DNA from: an uncultured Phycisphaerales bacterium
Lineage (GTDB): Bacteria > Planctomycetota > Phycisphaerae > Sedimentisphaerales > Anaerobacaceae
NCBI GenBank assembly: GCA_937927975.1
Contig: CALEZT010000268.1
Span: 62,001-126,000, forward strand
DNA: 64,000 nucleotides
Reading direction: 5' to 3'
The notes under the pieces are model-generated. The model made no database searches. It was not told where the DNA came from and was given only the letters and a program-made list of their open reading frames with translations. Position numbers and translations under genes: made by a program. Numbering within the stretch: position 1 is the stretch's first letter; the number at the start of each line of letters is the position of its first letter. This document shows, in pieces, positions 1 through 8,446 of the stretch.

Positions 1-1
1 G

Positions 2-400
2 TTCCGCATCAAGACCGTCAAGGGCATCGACGACTACGCGATGATCGCGGAGGTCGTTCGCCGGCGTTATCGCTACGCGTTGCGAGGGGAGGAACTCTGG
101 CCGGACCTGATCCTCATCGACGGCGGTCTGGGCCACCTGCACGCCGCCGAGGCCGCGCTCCAGGGCATGATCGCCCAGGCGGTTGCGGCGGGCGAAGCCG
201 TGGAGATGCCGCACTCGAAGATGGCCTCGATCGCCAAACGCGAGGAGGACATCTACCTGCAAGGCAGCACGCAGCCGCTGAAGCTCCCGGCCAATTCCCC
301 GGTCCGCAAGCTCCTGCAGTACGTCCGCGACGAGGCCCATCGCTTCGCCCAGCACTACCACCACATCCTCCGCGGCAAGAAGATGTTCAACGAAGGTTGA
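2..400 (+). CDS. uvrC: Excinuclease ABC subunit C, C-terminal part (5'-truncated by window)
   Basis: Last 132 residues of UvrC, the dual-incision nuclease of UvrABC nucleotide excision repair. The frame is open from base 2. Visible family motifs are FRIKTVKGIDDYAMI, the RNase-H-like segment LWPDLILIDGGLGHL (catalytic Asp in LIDGG), IAKREEDIYLQG, and the RDEAHRFAQHYHH block. In most UvrC proteins a further ~60 residues carrying a double helix-hairpin-helix DNA-binding domain follow this block. Here the protein stops about 10 residues later (GKKMFNEG), so that domain appears to be missing. The stop is a clean TGA followed by non-coding sequence. Family assignment is firm; the missing tail is read directly from the sequence, but its functional effect is unknown. 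Confidence 0.93.
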   Translation, partial: FRIKTVKGIDDYAMIAEVVRRRYRYALRGEELWPDLILIDGGLGHLHAAEAALQGMIAQAVAAGEAVEMPHSKMASIAKREEDIYLQGSTQPLKLPANSPVRKLLQYVRDEAHRFAQHYHHILRGKKMFNEG

Positions 401-493
401 CCCCGCCGACGCGTGGTTCCGTCGGAAACATCGGCCGGAGCGACTGTGGTACCCCTTCCCAGTGACGACTGATTCGGATTTTCGGATTTCGCC

Positions 494-523
494 TTGACTG
501 CCGTGACATTCATTCGGTAGAAT
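494..523 (+). promoter_or_regulatory. Probable sigma-70 promoter of the ELWxxDGT/LEPR-XLL gene
   Basis: TTGACT (494-499), an 18-nt spacer, then TAGAAT (518-523). The implied transcript has a leader of about 135 nt before the ATG at 666. The -10 region reads CGGTAGAATAGAA and is almost identical to the one at 62477-62506 in front of another predicted surface-protein gene. Confidence 0.6.
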
Positions 524-665
524 AGAATCATGTGTTGAGATTCCGCCGGATGCAGCTCATCGGTCTGGTGATGTCGGCGGTTGTCTCTCGACGGGAAGCG
601 TCGAGTTTGGGAGAGCACCCTCCGTTCGGTTTGCAGTGGAGCGGGCGAAGACGAGGTAAGTGCGT

Positions 666-3600
666 ATGAGCATGTGGAGTTGGTGGAGAGGAAGAAAGAA
701 AGCGACGAAGAACGCCCCATCCTCGCGGCCGGCATCGGTCGAGCCGCTGGAGCCGAGGCTTCTTCTCAGTTCGGATCCTACAGGCCTGGGATCTTTGGTT
801 CCCCCCGAATCTCCGGCCGACGGGGCTGTCGTGTGCAGAAGCCTTAACGGGGACACCGGCCAGGGTCAGGGGAGCGAAACGTCTTTGCTCCTGTCGCTGC
901 TGGCCTCTTCGCCGGATACGGGGGCCTGGACACACGAACTCCTGATCGATGCCAACCAAATGACGGCAGGGCCTTCGCCCTGCATCACAGAAGTTAATGG
1001 CGGACTGTTCTTCATCGGCGACGCAGAGACTACCGGGCAAGAACTATATCGGTATGATCTGACGACCGGAGTCACCACGCTGGTCAAGGACATTAGACCT
1101 GCTGCAGAAGATGCGGGTATCGCTTTCATGACGGCGGTGGGCGACACTCTGTTCTTCACGGCCAACGATGGGGTCAACGGGAACGAACTCTGGAAGAGCG
1201 ATGGCACCGAGGCCGGAACCGTCATGGTGAAGAACATCAAACCAGGCTCCGAGAGTTTGGCTTCGAACTGGGTCGTCGCCATCGGAGGCACTCTGTTCTT
1301 TGACGTGATGCTGGATGTCCACAGCATGGAGATCTGGAGAAGCGACGGCACCGAAGCCGGCACGGTGATGATCAAGGAGATCGGAACCGGGCAGACGTAC
1401 GCGATGGCGTCTGACTGCGCCGTTGTGGGCGACACGTTGTTCTTCACCGCCAGCAATGGCACAAACGGCTATGCACTCTGGAAGACCGACGGCACGGAGG
1501 CCGGCACCGTGATGCTCGGGGGCGAAGACGCGTCGAGCCTGATCGTCATGGGTGGGGCAGTGTACTTTCGCGCCGGGAATGTGTCCACTGGATACGGTCT
1601 TTGGGGAAGCGATGGTACGGCGGATGGCACAGTGATGGTCAAGAACATCGCCCCGGCCAACCTGACGGCGATGGGAGACACCCTGTTTTTTGCCGCAAAC
1701 GATGAAGTTCACGGCACGGAGCTCTGGAAGAGCGACGGCACCGAGGCGGGAACGGTTATGGTCAAAGACGTCCTCCCCGGCAATTCGAGCATCTATCCGC
1801 ATCAACTGACGGTGGTAGGAGACACCCTCTTCTTCGTGCCCAGCAATTGGTATCACTGGGGAGAGTTGTGGAAGAGCGATGGCACCGAAGCCGGGACTGT
1901 GAAGGTTAAAAGTCTGACCTTCGAAGACGATGTTGTGGCGGATTCCTATCCGGTGGCCCTCACAGCCGCTGGTGGAATACTGTATTTCGTGGCCAGCGAC
2001 GGTGTTCATGGCGAACAACTCTGGAAGAGCGACGGCACCGAGGCCGGGACTGTGCTCGTCAAAGGCACATTGGCCAACGAGGTTTGCTCCTGGCCATACG
2101 GTCTAACTGCCGTGGGGGACAGGTTGTTTTTCGTGGGGCACAATGGAATCGACGGCCATGGGCTCTGGCGGACTGACGGAACGCCGGGGGGAACCGTGAT
2201 GGTCACGAATCGTGTGGCTGGAACGCTCAGTGGAGAGCCCTCCAACGTGAAAGTGATGGGGAATCTCGTGTTCTTCTCCGTCGACAACGGTCCCAACGGG
2301 CGAGAACTCTGGATGACGGACGGCACGCGCACAGGGACCATGATGGTCAAAGAAATCCGCGGGGATTTCTGGGATTCGAGTCCGTCTGATTTGACCGTCC
2401 TCGGAGATCTTCTATTCTTCACGGTAGATGACGGGGGCAACAGCAGGGACCTCTGGCGGACGGATGGCACCGCCGCCGGCACCTGGCGGGTCAGCGAATG
2501 CTATGCCAGGAATCTGACCGTCATGGGAGATACGCTTTATTTTCTCGCGGACGGCAAGCTCTGGAAGAGCAAGGGTACTGCGTCTACCACAGTGAGGGTG
2601 GATACGGGAGGATTCACCGACGCAGTGTTCCTGACACGCGTGGGCGACACGTTGTTCTTCTCCGCGGAGAACAACGCCGGCCGGGAACTCTGGAAGAGCG
2701 ACGGTACTGCGGCTGGCACTGTGAGGGTCAGGGATATACAGCCCGGCCCCGCGGGTTCGGATCCTTGTCGCCTGACTGCCGTGGGCGACACCCTGTATTT
2801 TTCCACAGGAAATAGATATCCGAGCTACTCCGCATTGTGGAAGAGCGACGGCACCGAAGCCGGAACCGTGATGATCGCCGTGGTCACGCCTGAGTATTTG
2901 TTGGCCGTGGGCGATGTCCTGTTCTTCTCGGGTGACTCCGGGATCGACGGACAGTTCGAACTCTGGAGGAGCGATGGTTCCGAAGCCGGTACCGTCAGGA
3001 TCAAGGATATCCAACCGGGCGCCACGGGCTCCGCGCCTTCCGATCTGACCCTGGTCAAAGGCGTGGTGTTCTTCGTCGCGGACGATGGCATCCATGGCCG
3101 GGAACTGTGGAAGAGCGACGGCACTGAAGAGGGGACCGTAATAGTGGCGGATATTCGTTCCGGGGCCGACGGTTCCGATCCCTCGAACCTGCTAGCCGTG
3201 GGGGATCTCGTAGTGTTTGCGGCCGACGATGGCGTTCACGGCACAGAGCTCTGGGTGAGCGACGGCACGGAGGCCGGTACCGTGATGCTCTTCGACATCT
3301 GGTCCGGCTCGTCCGGCTCCAGCCCCTCGTATTTGACCGCCATCGGCAACACGATCTACTTCAGCGCTGATGACGGGGTCGCGGGACAGGAATTGCACCT
3401 TGTCACGATTCCGAACGAATTGCCCGCTCGGCCGGCGACGGTTTCGCCGGCGAACGGTGCCGTCGACGTTGGGGTGACGCCGACGTTGGAATCCTCAGCG
3501 TTCTCCGATCCCGACTCCTTCGATAGCCATGCGGCGACTCAGTGGCAGATATCGGAGACGGCCGATTTCTCCGATCTGGTCTGGCACGATCTGGACGAGG

Positions 3601-4199
3601 ATTCGAGCCGGACCACCCAGACTGTGCCGGACGGCGTGCTTCTGTACGGCAAGACCTACCACTGGCGCGTGCGGCATCGGGACACCAGCGGCGCCTGGAG
3701 CGAATGGTCCGTCCCGAACACGTTCACGACCGAATCCGGGCTTCGCCCTGTCTTTCGGTTCTGGTCGCCCGTGTTTTCACATCACTTCTATACGATGGAC
3801 GAGCAGGAACGCGATTGGCTCATCGCCAACTATTCCCACGTATGGACCTACGAAGGGGAGGCCTATCATGCGTACGCGGACGATGCCCTGCCGGGCGTTG
3901 CCCCCGTCTATCGATTCTGGTCAGGCGTACTGAATGCTCATTTCTACACGATCAATCAGACCGAACGCGATTGGCTCATCGCCAACTACTCGCATGTGTG
4001 GACTCCTGAAGGCGTTACATTCTACGCCTATCCCGAAGCATTTTGCCCGCCCGGCAGCCATGCCGTGTATCGCTTCTGGTCTGGTACGCTCAATTGTCAC
4101 TTCTACACCCGGAGCCTGGAGGAACGCGACTGGCTCATTGCCAATCACTCGAACGTATGGACCCCGGAAGGTATTGCCTGGTACGTGGTGGATGCGTAG
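666..4199 (+). CDS. LEPR-XLL surface protein with ELWxxDGT repeats and C-terminal DUF5648-like repeats
   Basis: Predicted exported or surface protein of 1177 residues. ATG 666 is chosen because GAGGT lies 8 nt upstream; GTG 660 is too close to it. Residues 28-36 carry the LEPR-XLL motif (LEPRLLLSS), a planctomycete signature at N-termini of large secreted proteins; no classical signal peptide precedes it. From about residue 130 to 930 there are 16 tandem units of roughly 45-55 residues of the ELWxxDGT type (ELWKSDGTEAGT, then a stretch ending in GDTLFF), probably forming a propeller. A fibronectin-III-like segment follows, then three ~48-residue units with FWS, HFYT, ERDWLIAN, VW and EG landmarks (DUF5648-like). 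The same units end the protein at 45921-48170. Biochemical role unknown; adhesion or surface display is inference. Confidence 0.85.
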   Translation: MSMWSWWRGRKKATKNAPSSRPASVEPLEPRLLLSSDPTGLGSLVPPESPADGAVVCRSLNGDTGQGQGSETSLLLSLLASSPDTGAWTHELLIDANQMTAGPSPCITEVNGGLFFIGDAETTGQELYRYDLTTGVTTLVKDIRPAAEDAGIAFMTAVGDTLFFTANDGVNGNELWKSDGTEAGTVMVKNIKPGSESLASNWVVAIGGTLFFDVMLDVHSMEIWRSDGTEAGTVMIKEIGTGQTYAMASDCAVVGDTLFFTASNGTNGYALWKTDGTEAGTVMLGGEDASSLIVMGGAVYFRAGNVSTGYGLWGSDGTADGTVMVKNIAPANLTAMGDTLFFAANDEVHGTELWKSDGTEAGTVMVKDVLPGNSSIYPHQLTVVGDTLFFVPSNWYHWGELWKSDGTEAGTVKVKSLTFEDDVVADSYPVALTAAGGILYFVASDGVHGEQLWKSDGTEAGTVLVKGTLANEVCSWPYGLTAVGDRLFFVGHNGIDGHGLWRTDGTPGGTVMVTNRVAGTLSGEPSNVKVMGNLVFFSVDNGPNGRELWMTDGTRTGTMMVKEIRGDFWDSSPSDLTVLGDLLFFTVDDGGNSRDLWRTDGTAAGTWRVSECYARNLTVMGDTLYFLADGKLWKSKGTASTTVRVDTGGFTDAVFLTRVGDTLFFSAENNAGRELWKSDGTAAGTVRVRDIQPGPAGSDPCRLTAVGDTLYFSTGNRYPSYSALWKSDGTEAGTVMIAVVTPEYLLAVGDVLFFSGDSGIDGQFELWRSDGSEAGTVRIKDIQPGATGSAPSDLTLVKGVVFFVADDGIHGRELWKSDGTEEGTVIVADIRSGADGSDPSNLLAVGDLVVFAADDGVHGTELWVSDGTEAGTVMLFDIWSGSSGSSPSYLTAIGNTIYFSADDGVAGQELHLVTIPNELPARPATVSPANGAVDVGVTPTLESSAFSDPDSFDSHAATQWQISETADFSDLVWHDLDEDSSRTTQTVPDGVLLYGKTYHWRVRHRDTSGAWSEWSVPNTFTTESGLRPVFRFWSPVFSHHFYTMDEQERDWLIANYSHVWTYEGEAYHAYADDALPGVAPVYRFWSGVLNAHFYTINQTERDWLIANYSHVWTPEGVTFYAYPEAFCPPGSHAVYRFWSGTLNCHFYTRSLEERDWLIANHSNVWTPEGIAWYVVDA

Positions 4200-4324
4200 C
4201 AGCGGCTGCGAACCGGATTGGCCATTTTGCGAATGGGGATTTACTAACCGAACGGGCGGAACTAAGATGACCGAGTGGTTATGACCGCGAACTTGAAACT
4301 CCTTTCAGAAAGGATGGGTTGAAG

Positions 4325-5497
4325 ATGTCAATGAGGACATGGCGGTTGGCGGCGTTTTCGGTCGTGGTGGTGGGAGCCATGCTGGTTCTGAATTCGTGCA
4401 AGTGCCCCTGTGGCAAGGCCGACAAGCAGGCAAAGGCTGCTTTGGACATCGACGTCACGGCGTTCGGCAAGACGCCGGAAGGGCAGGAGGTCAAGCTGTA
4501 TACCCTTCGCAACGTCAACGGCGCCAGCGCCAAGATCATGACCTACGGCGCGATCGTGACGTCGCTGGAGATGCCGGACAGCCGGGGCGAGATGGACGAC
4601 ATCGTCCTGGGCTACGACAACCTGGACGCATACCTCAAGGCGAGTCCCTACTTCGGGGCGATCGTCGGCCGGTATGGCAACCGGATCGGCAAGGGCACGT
4701 TCACGCTGGACGGCGTGGCGTATTCCCTGGCTCGCAACGACAAGGAAAACCACCTGCACGGCGGGATCAAGGGTTTTGACAAGGTGGTCTGGAGCGACAA
4801 GCCGGTGTGGAGGTCCAACGCGGTGGGCGTCGAACTGACGTATCTGAGCAAGGACGGCGAAGAGGGATACCCGGGGAATTTGAAGTCTTCGGTGACTTAT
4901 CTGCTGACGAACAAGAACGAACTGCGGGTGGAGTACGTTGCGACGACGGACAAGGCGACGCCGGTGAACCTGACGCACCACGGATACTTCAACCTCACCG
5001 GCGGCGAGCGGGACATCCTGGGCCATGAGCTGATGCTGAACGCCAACAAGTTCACGCCGGTGGACGCGGGCCTGATCCCGACGGGCGAGCTGCAGTCGGT
5101 GAAGGACACGCCAATGGATTTCACGAAGGAGACTCCGATCGGGGCCCGGATCGAGGCGGATTTCGAGCAACTCCAGGCCGGCGGCGGATACGACCACAAC
5201 TGGGTGCTCAATCGCACCGGCGACGGCCTGATCCTGGCGGCCCGGGTCGTCGAGCCGACGACCGGACGTGTGATGGAGGTCCACACGACCGAGCCGGGCA
5301 TCCAGTTCTACGCCGGCAACTTCCTGGACGGCACCATCACCGGCAGAGACGGCAAAGTCTACAAGCATCGCTGGGGCTTCTGCCTGGAGACGCAGCACTA
5401 TCCGGATTCGCCGAACAAGCCGAACTTCCCGTCCACGATCCTGCGGCCGGGCGACATGTACAAGACGACCACGGTGTACCGCTTCTCGACGAAGTGA
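4325..5497 (+). CDS. galM: Aldose 1-epimerase (mutarotase), lipoprotein form
   Basis: Interconverts alpha and beta anomers of aldoses such as galactose and glucose. At 390 residues it is slightly longer than soluble GalM because of an N-terminal lipoprotein signal: a hydrophobic stretch ending in LNSC with lipidation Cys25, so it should be membrane-anchored outside the cytoplasm. Active-site landmarks are NHLHGGIKGFDKVVW, the second catalytic His in THHGYFNLTG, and the catalytic Glu in TTEPGIQFYAGN. ATG 4325 follows AAAGG at 4309-4313; the earlier in-frame TTG 4319 is less likely. A strong hairpin at 5560-5599 ends the unit. An extracytoplasmic mutarotase would fit pre-processing of sugars released by secreted hydrolases. 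Confidence 0.9.
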   Translation: MSMRTWRLAAFSVVVVGAMLVLNSCKCPCGKADKQAKAALDIDVTAFGKTPEGQEVKLYTLRNVNGASAKIMTYGAIVTSLEMPDSRGEMDDIVLGYDNLDAYLKASPYFGAIVGRYGNRIGKGTFTLDGVAYSLARNDKENHLHGGIKGFDKVVWSDKPVWRSNAVGVELTYLSKDGEEGYPGNLKSSVTYLLTNKNELRVEYVATTDKATPVNLTHHGYFNLTGGERDILGHELMLNANKFTPVDAGLIPTGELQSVKDTPMDFTKETPIGARIEADFEQLQAGGGYDHNWVLNRTGDGLILAARVVEPTTGRVMEVHTTEPGIQFYAGNFLDGTITGRDGKVYKHRWGFCLETQHYPDSPNKPNFPSTILRPGDMYKTTTVYRFSTK

Positions 5498-5559
5498 CGA
5501 ACCGCGAAACGAACCGCGTGAAACGATGGGACGCGCGGTCGTGGTTCGAGTGAGACAAG

Positions 5560-5599
5560 CAGGGCTCCCGAATGCCGGATGGTGCATTCGGGAGCCCTG
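5560..5599 (+). terminator. Intrinsic terminator between convergent galM and prepilin genes
   Basis: Perfect 16-bp inverted repeat (5560-5575 and 5584-5599) with an 8-nt loop, followed by CCATTTTTGG on the plus strand. It lies 62 bp after the galM stop and just beyond the stop of the convergent gene at 5613. The U-rich tract favours plus-strand termination, but the hairpin could serve both directions. Confidence 0.8.
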
Positions 5600-5612
5600 T
5601 CCATTTTTGGCA

Positions 5613-6470
5613 TTACTGGCTTTTCACGGGGGACTTGCTCTGGCCGTCGGGGGCGCAGAACCGCCAGGAATCCAGCCGATTCACCGTCTGGACCCGGCCG
5701 TCGAGGAAGACCGCGTTGACCACGCCGTCTTCGAGATCGGCCTGGCGGGCCATGTGGAACGTACCGAAGCTGTCCCACACCTCGTAGACGCACATGGCGG
5801 TGTCGTTGAAGGCGTAGACGTTGTAGGGCTTGGTGATCCAGAGGTTCTCTTCGGCGAAGAAGAAGAGGTTCGAGTGCCGCTTCATGGAGGTGATCTTCTT
5901 CTCGCTCAGATAGGAGTTCATGGCGTAGTCGTAGTTGGGCTTGATGGGCACCGTCGCCACGTGCTCGGGGTGCACCGGGCCGAACTCCTTGGCGATGGCG
6001 GGAAAGGACGGGCAGATGTGGATGCCTTTGCCCTTGAGATAGGGCCACATGGGACCTGCGTATTTCGGATACTGTTCCAGATCGTAGTCGGGATTATGCC
6101 ATCGGCAATAACGGTGGGGTTCGCCGTCGTAGGTGCGCTGGCTGTAGAAACTGGTCCAGGCGTTCGGCATCCGGTAGTCGTTGTCGTCGGCGTACAGGAA
6201 GGCCATCAGGCCGTAGGACTTGAGGTTGGCCTGGCAGCCGATGAACCTCGCCTGCTTGCGGGCTCGACCCAGGGCCGGCATCAGGACCGCCATCAATACC
6301 GCGATGATGGAGATGACGACCAGCAGTTCGATCAGGGTGAAGCCGGCGACAGCAACGATCGACGACCAAGGACGACCAACGCGAGAGAGGCAAGACAGTT
6401 CGCTGTCGGAGGCGAGTCTGGACGAGCCGGTTCGTTTCTGCCATCGCGTCGCATGTGCACACAACCTCAC
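5613..6470 (-). CDS. Prepilin-type N-terminal cleavage/methylation domain protein (pseudopilin-like)
   Basis: 285-residue type II secretion/type IV pilin-like protein. The cleavage site is G43|FTLIELLVV with Glu at +5 and a long hydrophobic helix ([19 protein letters not shown]). A globular domain follows, ending in [10 protein letters not shown], the H-x9-DG-like ending of planctomycete family members. The leader before Gly43 is long (42 residues) for a prepilin, so a start closer to the Gly (an internal GTG) is possible; ATG 6470 is the most upstream usable start. It lies 3 bp downstream of the PQQ-like gene and is probably co-transcribed with it. Substrate or assembly role is unknown; many such proteins appear to be secreted rather than forming pili. 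Confidence 0.85.
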   Translation of the reverse strand: MRLCAHATRWQKRTGSSRLASDSELSCLSRVGRPWSSIVAVAGFTLIELLVVISIIAVLMAVLMPALGRARKQARFIGCQANLKSYGLMAFLYADDNDYRMPNAWTSFYSQRTYDGEPHRYCRWHNPDYDLEQYPKYAGPMWPYLKGKGIHICPSFPAIAKEFGPVHPEHVATVPIKPNYDYAMNSYLSEKKITSMKRHSNLFFFAEENLWITKPYNVYAFNDTAMCVYEVWDSFGTFHMARQADLEDGVVNAVFLDGRVQTVNRLDSWRFCAPDGQSKSPVKSQ

Positions 6471-6473
6471 GTT

Positions 6474-7061
6474 TCACCTCGCTTTCCACTTTCGCAGGTC
6501 CAGGCAGAGGACGTCGCCCGCCGCATTACGGAGGTAGAGGCGGCCGTCGGCGAGGGATGGCGCCGACCAGCAGCGTCCGGTGAGAGTTTTGGCCTCGGCG
6601 AGGGATCGGTACGCCTCGGGTGTCGCTTCGACGATCCGCAGCGTGCCGTTCTCCTGGAGAACGATCAACTTGCCTTCCGCCAGGATCAGCGAGCCCAGGC
6701 CCAGCCGGGGACTCGACCAGCGGACTTCGCCGGTTTGCCAGTCGAGGCATTGGAGCTCCTTGTCGTCGAAGCCGTAGAGCGAGCCCTGCCAGAGGACGCA
6801 GTTGCTCAGATAGACGGTATCGATATTGTCGCGGTTGCCCAGCTTGTAGGCCCGTCTGCCTGCGACCGCGATGCATGAGAAACCCGTCCCAACGGAGGCC
6901 TTCCAGAGGACCTCTGGCCCCTCGGCGGGCCACTGCCAGTTCAGGCCTGTTTCAGGCGAAATCCCGTTTCGGGCTGGTCCTCGCCAACCGGGCCAGTCAG
7001 CAGACAAGGCTGGAACAGCGGTTACGAAGGCGATGATTGCTGCCAGTTGACGATTTCGCAT
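6474..7061 (-). CDS. PQQ-like beta-propeller protein, apparently internally deleted
   Basis: 195-residue exported protein: a signal peptide (AAIIAFVTAVPALSA), then ADWPGWRGPARNGIS, the characteristic opening of planctomycete PQQ-binding-like propeller proteins, usually about 400 residues long. The first blade (GFSCIAVAGRRAYKLGNRDN) is followed within about six residues by what is normally the late part of the fold (VLWQGSLYGFDD, LQCLDWQTGEVRW, LILAEGKLIVL, YLRNAAGDVLCLDL). About 200 residues of central blades therefore seem to be absent, with the frame intact. Residual function is doubtful; it could be a decaying gene, an assembly collapse of repeats, or a genuine mini-propeller. Likely co-transcribed with the prepilin gene downstream. 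Confidence 0.75.
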   Translation of the reverse strand: MRNRQLAAIIAFVTAVPALSADWPGWRGPARNGISPETGLNWQWPAEGPEVLWKASVGTGFSCIAVAGRRAYKLGNRDNIDTVYLSNCVLWQGSLYGFDDKELQCLDWQTGEVRWSSPRLGLGSLILAEGKLIVLQENGTLRIVEATPEAYRSLAEAKTLTGRCWSAPSLADGRLYLRNAAGDVLCLDLRKWKAR

Positions 7062-7347
7062 TCAGGTTCTCCAAAGGAATCGGTATCGATCGCAGGCCGC
7101 GATCGTGGATGGATGATGTCCGCTCGCTGACGCAATGTCAAGGAGGATGGGTTTTTGTCGCTGCGACGCATCTCTCAAGTTCTTGTTTTGAAATGACTTA
7201 AGATGGTTCCTGGCGGTTTCGATTCGCGTGGGGCCAGCTCCCGTGGGGCGATCCGCTCGAAAGTCGGGGAATCCTGAAACGGCGGCTGGGTCGTCGCGTC
7301 TTACTCGTGAGAGCTGACGGTCCAATGATGCAAAGGCGGTTCGGGAT

Positions 7348-8412
7348 ATGGCGACAATCGAGAGAACGCAGAACGATGGTGTGGAATTGACGGTGGGGCC
7401 CAAGGCGGAGGGGGCCCCGGCCGTCGATCATGGTCAACTGATTGCCAAGCTGCACGAAGGCTGCGCCAGGCTCAAACGCCAGGTGCATCAGGTGATCGTG
7501 GGGCAGGACGAGGTGATCGATTCGGTGGTCTGCTGCATGCTGGCTGGCGGGCACTGCATCGTCCAGGGCGTGCCGGGCCTGGCAAAGACGCTCATGCTCC
7601 GCTCGATTGCCGATGCGATGAAGATGCGGTTCAACCGAATCCAGTTCACGCCGGACCTGATGCCCTCGGACATCACCGGCGCCGACATCATCCAGCGGGA
7701 CGCCCAGTCCAAGCAGCGAAAGTTCGAGTTCGTCAAGGGACCGATCTTTGCCAACATCGTGCTGGCCGACGAAATCAACCGTACGCCGCCCAAGACGCAG
7801 GCGGCCTTGCTCCAGGCGATGCAGGAGCGGGAGGTCACGATCTCCGGCCGCACACACAAACTGGCGGAGCCCTTCTTCGTGCTGGCGACCCAGAACCCGA
7901 TCGAGCAGGAGGGGACGTATCCGCTGCCGGAAGCGGCGCTCGATCGCTTCATGTTCATGGTCTACATCGACTATCCGACCGCCAAGGAAGAGCATTTGAT
8001 GGTCAAGCAGACCACCACCGGCAAGAAGTACTCGATTGCCCCTGTGCTGGATACGGAGGACATGGTGCTGTTCCAGGAAATCGTGCGGATGGCGCCGGTC
8101 AGCGACACGGTGATCGGGTACTGCATCCGCCTGGTTCGCGCGACCCGGCCGACGGACCCGCTGGCGACGGCCATGGTGAAGAAGTACCTCAAGTGGGGGG
8201 CGGGTCCCCGGTCGGGGCAGTTCATGACGCTGGGGGCCAAGGCCCTGGCTTTGACCAAGGGGCGGATCACGCCGAGCTTCGACGACGTCAAGGCGATCTG
8301 CAGGCTGGTCCTGCGTCATCGCGTAATTCCGAACTTCAACGCCGAGGCCGACGGGATCAGCACCGAGGCGATCCTGGGCGACCTGGTGGAGAAGGTGGCG
8401 ACGCCGAAATGA
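7348..8412 (+). CDS. MoxR-family AAA+ ATPase
   Basis: 354-residue AAA+ chaperone-like ATPase. Walker A is GVPGLAKT (residues 74-81), Walker B NIVLADEINR (136-145), sensor-1 region FFVLATQNPIEQEGTYPLPEA, and a C-terminal helical lid. MoxR ATPases typically work with VWA-domain partners to mature or remodel other proteins. The next genes here encode DUF58 and VWA/BatA proteins, the classic partners. It is the first gene of a seven-gene cluster with gaps of at most 35 bp or overlaps, reading to 18666. The 286 bp upstream, shared with the divergent PQQ-like gene, show no convincing consensus promoter to me. Confidence 0.95.
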   Translation: MATIERTQNDGVELTVGPKAEGAPAVDHGQLIAKLHEGCARLKRQVHQVIVGQDEVIDSVVCCMLAGGHCIVQGVPGLAKTLMLRSIADAMKMRFNRIQFTPDLMPSDITGADIIQRDAQSKQRKFEFVKGPIFANIVLADEINRTPPKTQAALLQAMQEREVTISGRTHKLAEPFFVLATQNPIEQEGTYPLPEAALDRFMFMVYIDYPTAKEEHLMVKQTTTGKKYSIAPVLDTEDMVLFQEIVRMAPVSDTVIGYCIRLVRATRPTDPLATAMVKKYLKWGAGPRSGQFMTLGAKALALTKGRITPSFDDVKAICRLVLRHRVIPNFNAEADGISTEAILGDLVEKVATPK

Positions 8413-8446
8413 AGGGCGGCATAGGACGTATAGGACGGATGGGACG

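Noticed and set aside
7062..7347. Possible promoter TTCTTG...TAAGAT before the MoxR operon
   Set aside because: Spacing is only 13 nt and both boxes match poorly; not reported as a feature.
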